Below are positions 16,891 to 25,371 of a stretch of 64,000 bases of DNA, one piece after another (position 1 is the first letter of the stretch; each line of letters begins with the position of its first letter). This stretch comes from Holophagaceae bacterium (GTDB lineage: Bacteria > Acidobacteriota > Holophagae > Holophagales > Holophagaceae), in contig JAJTBS010000001.1 of assembly GCA_021286765.1 (NCBI GenBank), forward strand, positions 558,001 to 622,000, read 5' to 3'. The position numbers and the translations under genes were made by a program. The notes beneath the pieces are model-generated. The model ran no database searches. It worked only from the letters and a program-made list of their open reading frames with translations, and was not told the DNA's origin.

Positions 16891-18312
16891 GTGCGCAAGA
16901 CCAAACTCGTGATGACCTTGGGGCCTGCCCTCATGCAGGGCGACCGGCTGCGGGAAGCGCTCAAAGAGGCCGATGCGGTCCGCTTGAATGCCAGCCATGG
17001 GGACCCGGAATCGCGTTCCGAAGCCCTGGCGAAGGTGCGTTCCCTGGCCGTGGAGCTGGGCCGGTCCATTCCGGTCTTCCTCGATCTGCAGGGGCCCAAG
17101 TGGCGCGTCGGCCTTCTTGAAGCGCCGCTGGACCTCGCGGAGGGCAGCGAGGGCGTGTTCTACGCGCCAGGCACGCCCGTTCCCGCAGGGTTCGCCTGGG
17201 CTGCGCCCCTGCCTCACCCCGAGCTGTTCGAAGGCGCGGAACCCGGGCAGCACTGGCTCCTGGACGACGGTGCCATCACGGTGAAGATCCTCGCCAAGGG
17301 CACCGACCTGCTGAAGGCCGAGGTGGTCATCGGCGGCCCCCTCAAGGCGCGCAAGGGCGTGCATCCCATCGGCATGGACATCAACATGGATCCCCTCACG
17401 GAGAAGGATCATGTCGACATTCGTTGGGGCGTGGAGCACCAGGTGGACCTCTTCGCGCAGAGCTTCGTGCGCCGGGCCTCGGATGTGCAGCAGCTGCAGG
17501 CCATCATCCACCACCTGGGCGGCACCCAGCCCATCATCGCCAAGATCGAGCACCCGACGGCCCTGGCGCATCTGGGCGAGATCCTCGAGGTCAGCTGGGG
17601 GGTCATGGTCGCCCGCGGCGACCTCGGCGTGGAACTGGGCGTCGAGCGCGTGCCCGGGCTTCAGAAGCAGATCATCAAGGCCGCCCGCAAGGCGCTGAAG
17701 CCGGTCATCACCGCCACGCAGATGCTGGAGAGCATGATCGAGCACGCCCAGCCCACGCGAGCCGAGGCCAGTGACGTGGCCAACGCCATCTGGGATGGCA
17801 CCGACGCGGTGATGCTGAGCGCGGAGAGTGCCTCGGGCGCGCACCCCGTGGAGGCCGTGCAGTGGCTCGCCCGCATCGCCGCCGAGGCGGATGCCAACGT
17901 GAAGCAGCGGGCCACCACCCTGCCGGAAGATCTGGCTGAGAAGGTCCTGGCCCGCACGGACATCTCCGTGGCCTTCGCCGCCTGCCGCACGGCCGAGGAG
18001 ATCAACGCGCGGTGGATCGTGGCCTTCACCGAAGGCGGCGGCACCGCCCGCATGGTGAGCCGTCTGGCGGGGCGGACGCCGGTGCTGGGCGCCACGGTGG
18101 ACGAACTGACGGCCCGCCGCATGGGCATCCTGCGGGGCGTGACCGCGCTCATCATCCCCCGCGTGGCCAGCACGGACGAGATGGTGGAGGCCGTCCGGGA
18201 GCTGCTCATCGCCAAGCACGACGTGGGCAGCTTTGATCGGGTGGTGATGACCATGGGGCTGCCCCTGTGGAAGTCCGGCACCACCAACACCATGAAGGTC
18301 ATGACCTTCTAA
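16891..18312 (+). CDS. pyk: Pyruvate kinase
   Basis: Makes pyruvate and ATP from phosphoenolpyruvate and ADP. 473 residues from the GTG at 16891, chosen because the family starts at RKTK(I/L)V and GGGGGA precedes it; in-frame ATGs at 16864 and 16879 would add 9 or 4 residues. Conserved blocks: TLGPA, VRLNASHGD (normally NFSHG), VFLDLQGPKWRVG, LTEKDHVDI, FVR, IIAKIEHP, VMVARGDLGVELG, TQMLESMIE with PTRAEASDVANAIWDGTDAVMLSAES. The catalytic Lys in AKIE and the metal-binding Glu/Asp are kept, while the Phe-to-Ala change in the first loop and GPKWRVG for GPKIRTG are unusual. The allosteric C-terminal domain is present. The closest promoter region is shared with the divergent Fis-like gene. Confidence 0.92.
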   Translation: MRKTKLVMTLGPALMQGDRLREALKEADAVRLNASHGDPESRSEALAKVRSLAVELGRSIPVFLDLQGPKWRVGLLEAPLDLAEGSEGVFYAPGTPVPAGFAWAAPLPHPELFEGAEPGQHWLLDDGAITVKILAKGTDLLKAEVVIGGPLKARKGVHPIGMDINMDPLTEKDHVDIRWGVEHQVDLFAQSFVRRASDVQQLQAIIHHLGGTQPIIAKIEHPTALAHLGEILEVSWGVMVARGDLGVELGVERVPGLQKQIIKAARKALKPVITATQMLESMIEHAQPTRAEASDVANAIWDGTDAVMLSAESASGAHPVEAVQWLARIAAEADANVKQRATTLPEDLAEKVLARTDISVAFAACRTAEEINARWIVAFTEGGGTARMVSRLAGRTPVLGATVDELTARRMGILRGVTALIIPRVASTDEMVEAVRELLIAKHDVGSFDRVVMTMGLPLWKSGTTNTMKVMTF

Positions 18313-18328
18313 CTTGGGGAGACAAGCC

Positions 18329-18856
18329 ATGGGCCTCAGGAAACCCCTTTCCACCGAGTACGGCGACGCCTATGCCCACTACCTGGCCGCCCCGCCGGAG
18401 GGTGACCTCCTGGCGGTGCTTCAGGCCCAGGCGGGGGAGGTGGCGGCTTTGTTCGGGGCCCTCACCGAGGCCCAGGGCGCCTATCGCTACGCCCCAGGCA
18501 AGTGGAGCCTGAAGGACCTGCTCCAGCACCTCAGCGACGGGGAGCGCATCTTCGCGTACCGCACCCTGCGCCTGGGCCGGGGCGATGCCACGCCCCTGCC
18601 TGGCTTTGAGGAGGATGACTACGCCGCGGCGGCCAAGGCCGATGCGCGCAGCCTCGCTGACCTGTTGGCGGACTTCCGGGCCGCCCGGGAGGCCACCCTC
18701 ACCCTCTGCCGGAGCCTGCCGGAGGCGGCTTGGGACTTCAAGGGCACCACCAGCGGCAAGCAGATCACCACGCGCTGCATTCCCTACATCATCCACGGCC
18801 ACGCGGCGCACCACCTGGCCGTGATCCGGGAGCGCTACCTGCCTGGGTTGAAGTAG
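18329..18856 (+). CDS. DinB-fold (DUF664/YfiT-like) protein
   Basis: 175 residues from the ATG at 18329, preceded by GGGGAG. The sequence is a four-helix bundle pattern with the DinB-type metal ligand His in LLQHLSDGERIFAYR and two more at the C-terminus in HGHAAHHLAVIRERYLPGL. Members of this superfamily bind a divalent metal and are often thiol-dependent transferases, but many have no known substrate. It follows pyruvate kinase by 16 bp and is likely co-transcribed. Its 3' end overlaps the convergent small gene by 22 bp. Confidence 0.85.
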   Translation: MGLRKPLSTEYGDAYAHYLAAPPEGDLLAVLQAQAGEVAALFGALTEAQGAYRYAPGKWSLKDLLQHLSDGERIFAYRTLRLGRGDATPLPGFEEDDYAAAAKADARSLADLLADFRAAREATLTLCRSLPEAAWDFKGTTSGKQITTRCIPYIIHGHAAHHLAVIRERYLPGLK

Positions 18857-19131
18857 TCCTTCCAGTCCTCGAAGGCCGTCATCAGCTGGTCCATCTGCGC
18901 CGTTTCCGTGGTGCGGAAGCGGCTCACCAGCTTCCAGCCCTGGGCCACCTTCTGGTAGCGGTGCAGCCAGAGGAAGGGACCTTCCCATCCGCCCTCCGGG
19001 TCGATCCTGGTCTTCACCAGGAAGGCCACCGTGGTCCAGGGACCACGGGCGAGGAAGCGCCGTCCGAGCTCCTGGATGCCCGACTCTTCATCGGATTCCA
19101 GCACCAGGTCATCGAGGTCGGGCACGATCAT
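18835..19131 (-). CDS. Conserved hypothetical protein, 98 aa
   Basis: A small soluble protein without signal peptide or membrane segment. It reads as an alpha/beta fold with a central WTTVAFLVKTRID strand pair and WLHRYQKVAQGWKLVSRFR, aromatic-rich near the C-terminus (FEDWKDYF). No catalytic signature was recognised. The frame is supported by absence of a better ORF in the interval and by GC-rich third positions like its neighbours. Its end overlaps the DinB-fold gene from the other strand. Function unknown. Confidence 0.6.
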   Translation of the reverse strand: MIVPDLDDLVLESDEESGIQELGRRFLARGPWTTVAFLVKTRIDPEGGWEGPFLWLHRYQKVAQGWKLVSRFRTTETAQMDQLMTAFEDWKDYFNPGR

Positions 19132-19178
19132 GGGAACACCTCGGGCAGTAGGCCCATCCTAGTCTCGGGAGGCCGCGA

Positions 19179-19343
19179 ATGGAAAAGCTGATGGGCTTCG
19201 TGGGCGCCACGGTGGGCAGTCTGGTGGGCTGGTATGTCGGCGCCCTGGTGGGGTTCACCACCGGCGTCGTGCTGAGCATGGTGGGTACCGGCTTCGGCCT
19301 CTGGGCCGGGCGCCGGATCGTCCAGCGGTGGTTGGAGGGCTGA
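19179..19343 (+). CDS. Small glycine-zipper membrane protein, 54 aa
   Basis: Starts MEKLMGFVGATVGSLVGWYV, with GGGAGG-like ribosome binding sequence eight bases before the ATG. The protein is almost entirely hydrophobic with Gly every fourth residue (GATVGSLVGWYVGALVG), a glycine-zipper pattern that supports tight helix packing in the membrane, and it ends with a basic tail (GRRIVQRWLEG). It lies 41 bases before cinA on the same strand and may be co-transcribed. No function can be assigned. Confidence 0.62.
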   Translation: MEKLMGFVGATVGSLVGWYVGALVGFTTGVVLSMVGTGFGLWAGRRIVQRWLEG

Positions 19344-19384
19344 AGGCTTTGAGCTTTCCCGGCCTCCGTGGTTCCATTCCATCC

Positions 19385-20611
19385 ATGCGCATCGAATGCA
19401 TCGCCATCGGCACGGAGCTGCTCACCACGCGGCGCCTGGACACCAATTCGGTCTGGCTGGGCGAGCGGCTGGCCGGCCTGGGCCTGGCCTTCCATCGGAA
19501 GACCGCCGTGGGCGACAGCCGCGAGGACCTGGGGGAGGCCTTCCGCGAGGCGCTGAAGCGCTCGGACCTCATCCTCACCACGGGCGGGCTCGGTCCCACC
19601 TTCGACGACTTCACCAAGGAGCTGTTCGCGGAGATCCTCCACGCAGACCTGGTGGAGGATGCCGCCAGCCGGGCCGACATGCTGGCCTTCTATGCCGCGC
19701 GCAACCGGGTGCCGCCCCAGGTGAACTTCAAGCAGGCCCTCATCCCCGTCGGCGCAGAGCCGCTGCGGAACCCGGTGGGCACGGCCCCCGGCGTGTGGTG
19801 GCAGGACCCGCCGGGCCATCCCGGCGTGCGGATCGTCATGATGCCGGGCGTGCCCCGCGAGATGAAGACGATGTGGGAAGGGCAGGTTGAACCGCGGCTG
19901 CGGTCCCTGGCCGGGCGGCCGGTCCACACCCTGCGCATGGTCGTGTGCGGCGTGCCTGAGAGCAACCTGGACGAGCGCACGCGGGAGGTCCGCGAGCGGC
20001 ATGGCCACCTGGATTGGACCATCCTCGCCAACCTCACCCAGGTGGAGCTGCTGGCCCGGGGCCCCGAACCCCGGGCGCTGGAATCTGCCCGCCTCGATTT
20101 CGAGCCGGTGCTGGGCGAGGACTTGGCCTCCGTGGGGGACGGGAACCTGGAGGACGCCATCCTGGGCCGCCTGAAGGCCCGGGGCGAGACGCTCGCCGTG
20201 GCCGAAAGCATGAGCGGGGGGCTCCTGGCCTCGCGCCTGACGGCCATTCCCGGCGCCAGCGCCGCGTTCCTGGGGGGTGCGACGGCCTACACCATGGCGG
20301 CGAAGGCGGCCCTCCTGGGCCTGGATCCGGCCTGGCTCGCCCAGGTGGGCACGGTCTCCGAGCCCTGCGCCGTGGCCATGGCCGAGGCGGCGCGGCAACG
20401 CCTGGGCGCCACCTGGGCCCTGGCCATTGCCGGCAATGCGGGACCCGGCGCGGAAGGCGGGGCTCCCGTCGGTGCGGTCTTCATCGCCTTGGCCGGGCCG
20501 GCGGGCACCCAGGTGCGCGCCCCGAAGATGGCCGGGGATCGGGCCGAGATCCAGTTGCGCAGCGCCGCCCAGGCGCTGGACCTGCTGCGGCGGTCCCTCG
20601 GGAACGGCTGA
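19385..20611 (+). CDS. cinA: CinA-family protein (MoCF-like domain plus NMN deamidase domain)
   Basis: 408 residues, the full two-domain length. The N-terminal half is a molybdopterin-binding-like (MoCF/COG1058) domain with AIGTELLTTRRLDTNS, ILTTGGLGPTFDDFT and MMPGVPREMKTMW. The C-terminal half has the CinA signature ESMSGGLLASRLTAIPGASAAFLGG and AIAGNAGPG, the nicotinamide-nucleotide amidase domain (PncC). It probably recycles NMN to nicotinate mononucleotide and may act on ADP-ribose. The ATG at 19385 is chosen by homology (MRIECIAIG); there is no good ribosome site in front of it. It is followed by plsY after 12 bases. Confidence 0.92.
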   Translation: MRIECIAIGTELLTTRRLDTNSVWLGERLAGLGLAFHRKTAVGDSREDLGEAFREALKRSDLILTTGGLGPTFDDFTKELFAEILHADLVEDAASRADMLAFYAARNRVPPQVNFKQALIPVGAEPLRNPVGTAPGVWWQDPPGHPGVRIVMMPGVPREMKTMWEGQVEPRLRSLAGRPVHTLRMVVCGVPESNLDERTREVRERHGHLDWTILANLTQVELLARGPEPRALESARLDFEPVLGEDLASVGDGNLEDAILGRLKARGETLAVAESMSGGLLASRLTAIPGASAAFLGGATAYTMAAKAALLGLDPAWLAQVGTVSEPCAVAMAEAARQRLGATWALAIAGNAGPGAEGGAPVGAVFIALAGPAGTQVRAPKMAGDRAEIQLRSAAQALDLLRRSLGNG

Positions 20612-20623
20612 TACACTGGCCCA

Positions 20624-21242
<619 letters not shown>

Positions 21243-21250
<8 letters not shown>

Positions 21251-22241
21251 GGCTGACATTGGCGTCTTCGGCTCCGGCGCCTGGGGCACGGCTCTGGCCA
21301 TGACCTGGGCCCGGAAGGGCGCGAAGGTGGCCCTCTGGGGACCCTTCCCAGAGGAAATGGCCCAGATGGCCACCACGCGGCGGCACCTTCGCCTCAAGGA
21401 CGTCGAGTTTCCGGAGGGCCTGCAGACCTCCGATGATCCCGCCCAGGCCTTCGAGGCACCCCTTTGGATCTCGGCCATGCCCACCCAGGTGACGCCCGAG
21501 GCCTGGCGGGGCCTGCTCCAGCGGACCCCGCAGCGCCCCGAGCTGGTGGTCCATGTGAGCAAAGGCATCCTGCAGAGCACCCACCAGACCCTGTCCCGGG
21601 CCCTCGCCGGTGTCTTCGAGGGACCGATCGGCGCCCTCTCCGGCCCCTCCTTTGCCGACGAGGTGTCCCTGGGGGTGCCCACGGCCATCGTGCTGGCCCT
21701 GCCGTCCACGGTCTCGGAAGCGCGCGCCAAGGCCCTGCAGGCGCAGCTTGCCTCCGAGAAGCTGCGCATCTACCTCAGCCGGGATGTGCTGGGCATCGAG
21801 CTCTGCGGCGCCCTGAAGAATGTCCTCGCCATCGCGGCGGGCTTGGTGGATGGGCTTGGTCTGGGCTACAACGCCCGGGCGGCCCTCATCACCCGCGGCC
21901 TGGCCGAGATGTCCCGCCTGGTGGAGGTGCTGGGCGGTCAGCCCTCCACCGTGATGGGCCTCGCCGGCATGGGGGATCTGCTGCTCACGGCCACGGGTCC
22001 CCAGAGCCGCAACCGCACCTTCGGCGAGAAGGTGGGGAAGGGCCAGAGCGTGGAGGCGGCCCGGAATGCCCTGGGCGGCCAGGTCATCGAGGGCATGTTC
22101 ACCTGCGAGGCGGCCCTGGACCTGGGCCGGGAGCATGGCCTTGAGCTGCCCATCGCCGCTGAGGTGCTGCGGCTCCTGAATGGCGAACGGCCCGAAGAGG
22201 CCGTGCGGCGGCTGATGACGCGCTCCCTGAAGTCGGAATGA
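21243..22241 (+). CDS. gpsA: NAD(P)-dependent glycerol-3-phosphate dehydrogenase
   Basis: 332 residues. The N-terminal Rossmann motif is GVFGSGAWGTALAMTW. Further family blocks are HVSKGILQ, ALSGPSFADEV, CGALKNVLAIAAGLVDGLGLGYNARAALITRGLAEM with the catalytic Lys (LKN), and GLAGMGDLLLTATGPQSRNRTFG. It reduces dihydroxyacetone phosphate to sn-glycerol-3-phosphate, feeding PlsY directly upstream. The start overlaps plsY by 8 bp. Length and motifs are normal. Confidence 0.96.
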
Positions 22242-22268
22242 CCGCACTCTAACGGAGGAGAGGCTGCC

Positions 22269-23333
22269 ATGGCCGAAGCGTTCCGTTTCCGAATCCGTGA
22301 GCACGGCCCGGCGGGCTCCCCGGTGCGCGAGCCCTTCACGCCCGCCGCTCCCAGCCCAGGTTGGGTGAGGCTGGAGCTGAAGGCCATGGCCCTCAACCGC
22401 CTGGACCTCTGGACCACCCAAGGCATCCCGGGCTTCCCGCTGCCCCTGCCGCTCACGCCGGGCTGCGATGGGGCGGGCGTGGTGGAGGCCATGGGCGAAG
22501 GCAGCGCCCTCCCGCCGGGCCTGGAACTGGGCGGCAGCGCAATGATCGCGCCGGGCCTCAGCTGCGGCGTCTGCCCGGCCTGCCTGCGCGGCGACGACAT
22601 GCTCTGCCCGACCTACGGCATTCTCGGCCACGTGCACGATGGCACCGCCGCCACCCACGTCCTGGTTCCCGCGGCCAACCTCCTGCCCATCCCCGGCAAC
22701 TGGAGCTTTGAGCAGGCCGCGGCCTTCCCGCTGGTCTTCCTCACGGCCTGGGAGATGCTCGTCCACAAGGGCCACCTCCGGCCCGGCGAGACCGTGCTGG
22801 TCTGGGGCGGTGGCAGCGGCGTGGGCAGCGCGGCCATCCAGCTGGTGAAGGCCCTGGGCGGCAGCGCCATCGCCGTGGTCGGCAGCGAGGCCAAGGCCAT
22901 GCAGTGCTGGGACCTCGGCGCCGAGCACGTGCTCGTCCGCGGCGATCTCAAGTCCCTGGCAGGCAAGGTGCGCGAGCTGACAGGCAAGCGTGGCGTGGAT
23001 GTGGTTTTCGAGCACACGGGCGCCGCCACCTGGGCCACCAGCCTCGCCGTCTGCGCCCGGGGCGGCCGCATCGTCACCTGCGGCGCCACCACGGGGCGGG
23101 AGACGGCCTTCGACCTGCGGGCCCTCTTCGCCAAGCAGATCCAGATCCGGGGTTCGTACATGGGCCGGCGGGAGCACCTCTGGACCCTGCTTTCACTCCT
23201 ACAGAAGAGCCCCACCAATCCGCCCTTCCGCCCGGTCATCGACCGGATCTTCGATTTGGCGGAGTACCCGGAGGCCCAACGCCACCTGGAGGCGGGGACC
23301 GGCTTCGGCAAGGTCGCCTGCCGGGTGGCCTGA
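22269..23333 (+). CDS. Zinc-type alcohol dehydrogenase-like protein (MDR superfamily)
   Basis: 354 residues from an ATG preceded by GGAGGAGAGG-type sequence. The N-terminal GroES-like domain contains the structural zinc lobe C-x2-C-x2-C-x7-C (CGVCPACLRGDDMLC). The region normally holding a catalytic zinc Cys reads MALNRLDLW, as in quinone-oxidoreductase-like members, so catalytic zinc may be absent. The Rossmann domain has VWGGGSGVGSAAIQLVK. It should reduce an aldehyde, ketone or enone with NAD(P)H; substrate unknown. It lies in a same-strand run after gpsA, and its stop overlaps the start of corA by one base. Confidence 0.88.
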   Translation: MAEAFRFRIREHGPAGSPVREPFTPAAPSPGWVRLELKAMALNRLDLWTTQGIPGFPLPLPLTPGCDGAGVVEAMGEGSALPPGLELGGSAMIAPGLSCGVCPACLRGDDMLCPTYGILGHVHDGTAATHVLVPAANLLPIPGNWSFEQAAAFPLVFLTAWEMLVHKGHLRPGETVLVWGGGSGVGSAAIQLVKALGGSAIAVVGSEAKAMQCWDLGAEHVLVRGDLKSLAGKVRELTGKRGVDVVFEHTGAATWATSLAVCARGGRIVTCGATTGRETAFDLRALFAKQIQIRGSYMGRREHLWTLLSLLQKSPTNPPFRPVIDRIFDLAEYPEAQRHLEAGTGFGKVACRVA

Positions 23334-24235
23334 TGCTGAGGAACCTTCCGCTTCCCGAGGGATCTTCGTTCACCTGGCTGGATCTGGTGGATCCCACCGA
23401 GGCCGAGATGGCCGAGGTGGCCGGCCGCTATGGCCTGCACCCGGCCGTGGTGCGGGATTTCCTGAACCAGCCCCACCTGCCCAAGTTCGAGCGCCTGCCG
23501 GGCCAGCGGCTGCTGATCCTCCGGGCCTACGATGAGGTGGCCAAGCGGGGCGACACCATCCAGGCCATGACCCGCCGCCTCGTCCTGCTGACCACGGAGG
23601 GGGCGCTCATCACCGTCCACCGCCGGGAGCAGCCCTTCTTCACGGAGGCGGCCCAGGCGATGGCGGCCGGTCCGGCCCTCCGGTCCGAGCAGGCGGTGCT
23701 GGCCCTCTGCGCGGGGGCCGTGAAGTCCTTCGACGAGCCCCTGAAGGAATGCGAAGAGCGGCTCGACCGGATCGAAACCGCCCTGTTCAGCCGGCAGACG
23801 CCCCACATGGGGATCAAGCAGGTCTATGGCCTCAAGCGCCGCTGTGCGGTCATCAAGCGGACGCTTTGGCGCTCCATGGCGGCTCTGGGCGCCCTGAAGG
23901 AGCAGGTGCCCGACGACCTGGGCCTGCTCGCCGACGTGGTGGAGGAGGCGGACCGCCTCCATACCTGGGCCGACGAGCTGCTGGAGAGTGCCACCCACCT
24001 GATGAACATGGAGATCAACGTGGCCAGCCAGCGTACCAACGAGGTCATGCGGGTGCTCACCGTCTTCAGCGCCTTCTTCCTGCCCCTGACCTTCATCGCC
24101 GGCGTGTACGGGATGAACTTCAAGCGGATGCCGGAGCTGGAGCACCGGCTGGGCTACCCCCTGGTGATCGCCGCCATGGTCCTCACCGCCCTGGGCATCT
24201 GGGTCTGGTTCCGCCGGAAGGGCTGGCTGCGCTAA
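23333..24235 (+). CDS. corA: CorA-family magnesium/divalent cation transporter
   Basis: 300 residues from the ATG at 23333, overlapping the preceding stop (TGATG). The long cytoplasmic N-terminal part is acidic and helical. The C-terminus has two membrane segments, VFSAFFLPLTFIAGVYGMNF and the last one ending in FRRKGWLR, with the family's GMN motif (YGMNF) at the pore entrance. The acidic loop between them (KRMPELEHR) differs from the usual MPE-x-x-W(R) but keeps MPE. It should form a pentameric Mg2+ channel. The frame stays open upstream, but homology and coupling favour this start. Confidence 0.92.
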   Translation: MLRNLPLPEGSSFTWLDLVDPTEAEMAEVAGRYGLHPAVVRDFLNQPHLPKFERLPGQRLLILRAYDEVAKRGDTIQAMTRRLVLLTTEGALITVHRREQPFFTEAAQAMAAGPALRSEQAVLALCAGAVKSFDEPLKECEERLDRIETALFSRQTPHMGIKQVYGLKRRCAVIKRTLWRSMAALGALKEQVPDDLGLLADVVEEADRLHTWADELLESATHLMNMEINVASQRTNEVMRVLTVFSAFFLPLTFIAGVYGMNFKRMPELEHRLGYPLVIAAMVLTALGIWVWFRRKGWLR

Positions 24236-24296
24236 TCTGCAGGCGCCAAGTCACGAAAGTGCAGGTAAACTGGTTCGTTTGCGCAAGGAGTCCCCC

Positions 24297-25349
24297 GTGA
24301 AGGTCCTCATCCTCGGTGTCAATGGCTTCATCGGTTCCCACCTGGTGGACCGCATCATGCAGGACACGGACTGGGAGGTCTACGGCCTGGATCTGGGCGC
24401 GCACAAGGTGGCGGACCACTTGGCCAACCCCCGCTTCCACTTCGTGGAGGGGGACGTGACCATCTCCAAGGAATGGATCGAGTACCACATCAAGAAGTGC
24501 GACGTGGTGCTGCCCCTGGTGGCCATCGCCACGCCGAAGATCTACGTGACCGATCCCCTGCGGGTGTTCGAGCTGGACTTCGAGGAGAACCTCCGCGTCG
24601 TCCGCCAGTGCGTAAAGTACAAGAAGCGGGTCATCTTCCCCAGCACCTCGGAAGTCTACGGCATGTGCCCGGACGCGGAGTTCGATGAGCACGAGTCGCC
24701 CCTGGTCACCGGCCCCATCCCCATGAACCGCTGGATCTACAGCACCAGCAAGCAGCTGCTCGACCGCGTGATCTGGGCCTACGGCTTCCAGCAGGGCCTG
24801 CGCTTCACCCTGTTCCGCCCCTTCAACTGGATGGGCCCCAAGCTCGACAGCCTCAACACCGCCAAGGAGGGCAGCAGCCGCCTGGTGACCCAGTTCAGCT
24901 GGAACCTCTTCAATGGCGAGCCACTCCAGCTGGTGGATGGCGGCACGGCCCGCCGCTGCTTCATCGACGTGGCCGACGCCATGGACGGCCTGATGGCCGT
25001 GCTCCGCAACGAGGGCGGCAAGGCCGACGGCCAGATCTTCAACATCGGCAACCCCGGGAACGACTACAGCGTGCGCGAGATCGCCGAGATGATGATCGCC
25101 ATCTGGAAGGAGCACCCCTTCCGCATCGAGCGGGGCATCCCCGAGGGCCGCATGGTCGAGACCGGCAGTGGCGAGTTCTACGGCAAGGGCTACCAGGACG
25201 TGGCGCGCCGCACGCCGAGCATCAAGCGGATGCAGAACACCTTCGGCTTCGCGCCCAAGGTCTCCATGATGGATTCGCTGAAGAAGACCATCGACTTCTT
25301 CGTGGAAGAGCACAAGGCGCAGGAAAAGGTCATCGAGACCGAGAACTAG
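24297..25349 (+). CDS. ArnA C-terminal-type UDP-glucuronate decarboxylase / NAD-dependent epimerase
   Basis: 350 residues from the GTG at 24297 with CAAGGAG six bases ahead. A short-chain dehydrogenase/reductase with NAD motif GVNGFIGSH. The sequence closely follows the dehydrogenase half of ArnA: HFVEGDVTISKEWIEYHIKK, PLVAIATPK, LRVFELDFEENLR, FPSTSEVYGMC, YSTSKQLLDRVIWAYG, FRPFNWMGP, ARRCFIDV. The Ser-Glu of TSEVYG and the Arg of RRCFID, which serve decarboxylation in ArnA, are kept. There is no formyltransferase half. It may make UDP-4-keto-pentose or UDP-xylose from UDP-glucuronate. Co-oriented ArnT-like and EmrE-like genes follow. Confidence 0.88.
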   Translation: MKVLILGVNGFIGSHLVDRIMQDTDWEVYGLDLGAHKVADHLANPRFHFVEGDVTISKEWIEYHIKKCDVVLPLVAIATPKIYVTDPLRVFELDFEENLRVVRQCVKYKKRVIFPSTSEVYGMCPDAEFDEHESPLVTGPIPMNRWIYSTSKQLLDRVIWAYGFQQGLRFTLFRPFNWMGPKLDSLNTAKEGSSRLVTQFSWNLFNGEPLQLVDGGTARRCFIDVADAMDGLMAVLRNEGGKADGQIFNIGNPGNDYSVREIAEMMIAIWKEHPFRIERGIPEGRMVETGSGEFYGKGYQDVARRTPSIKRMQNTFGFAPKVSMMDSLKKTIDFFVEEHKAQEKVIETEN

Positions 25350-25371
25350 CGCCCTTCCGGAGGCCCAGCCC

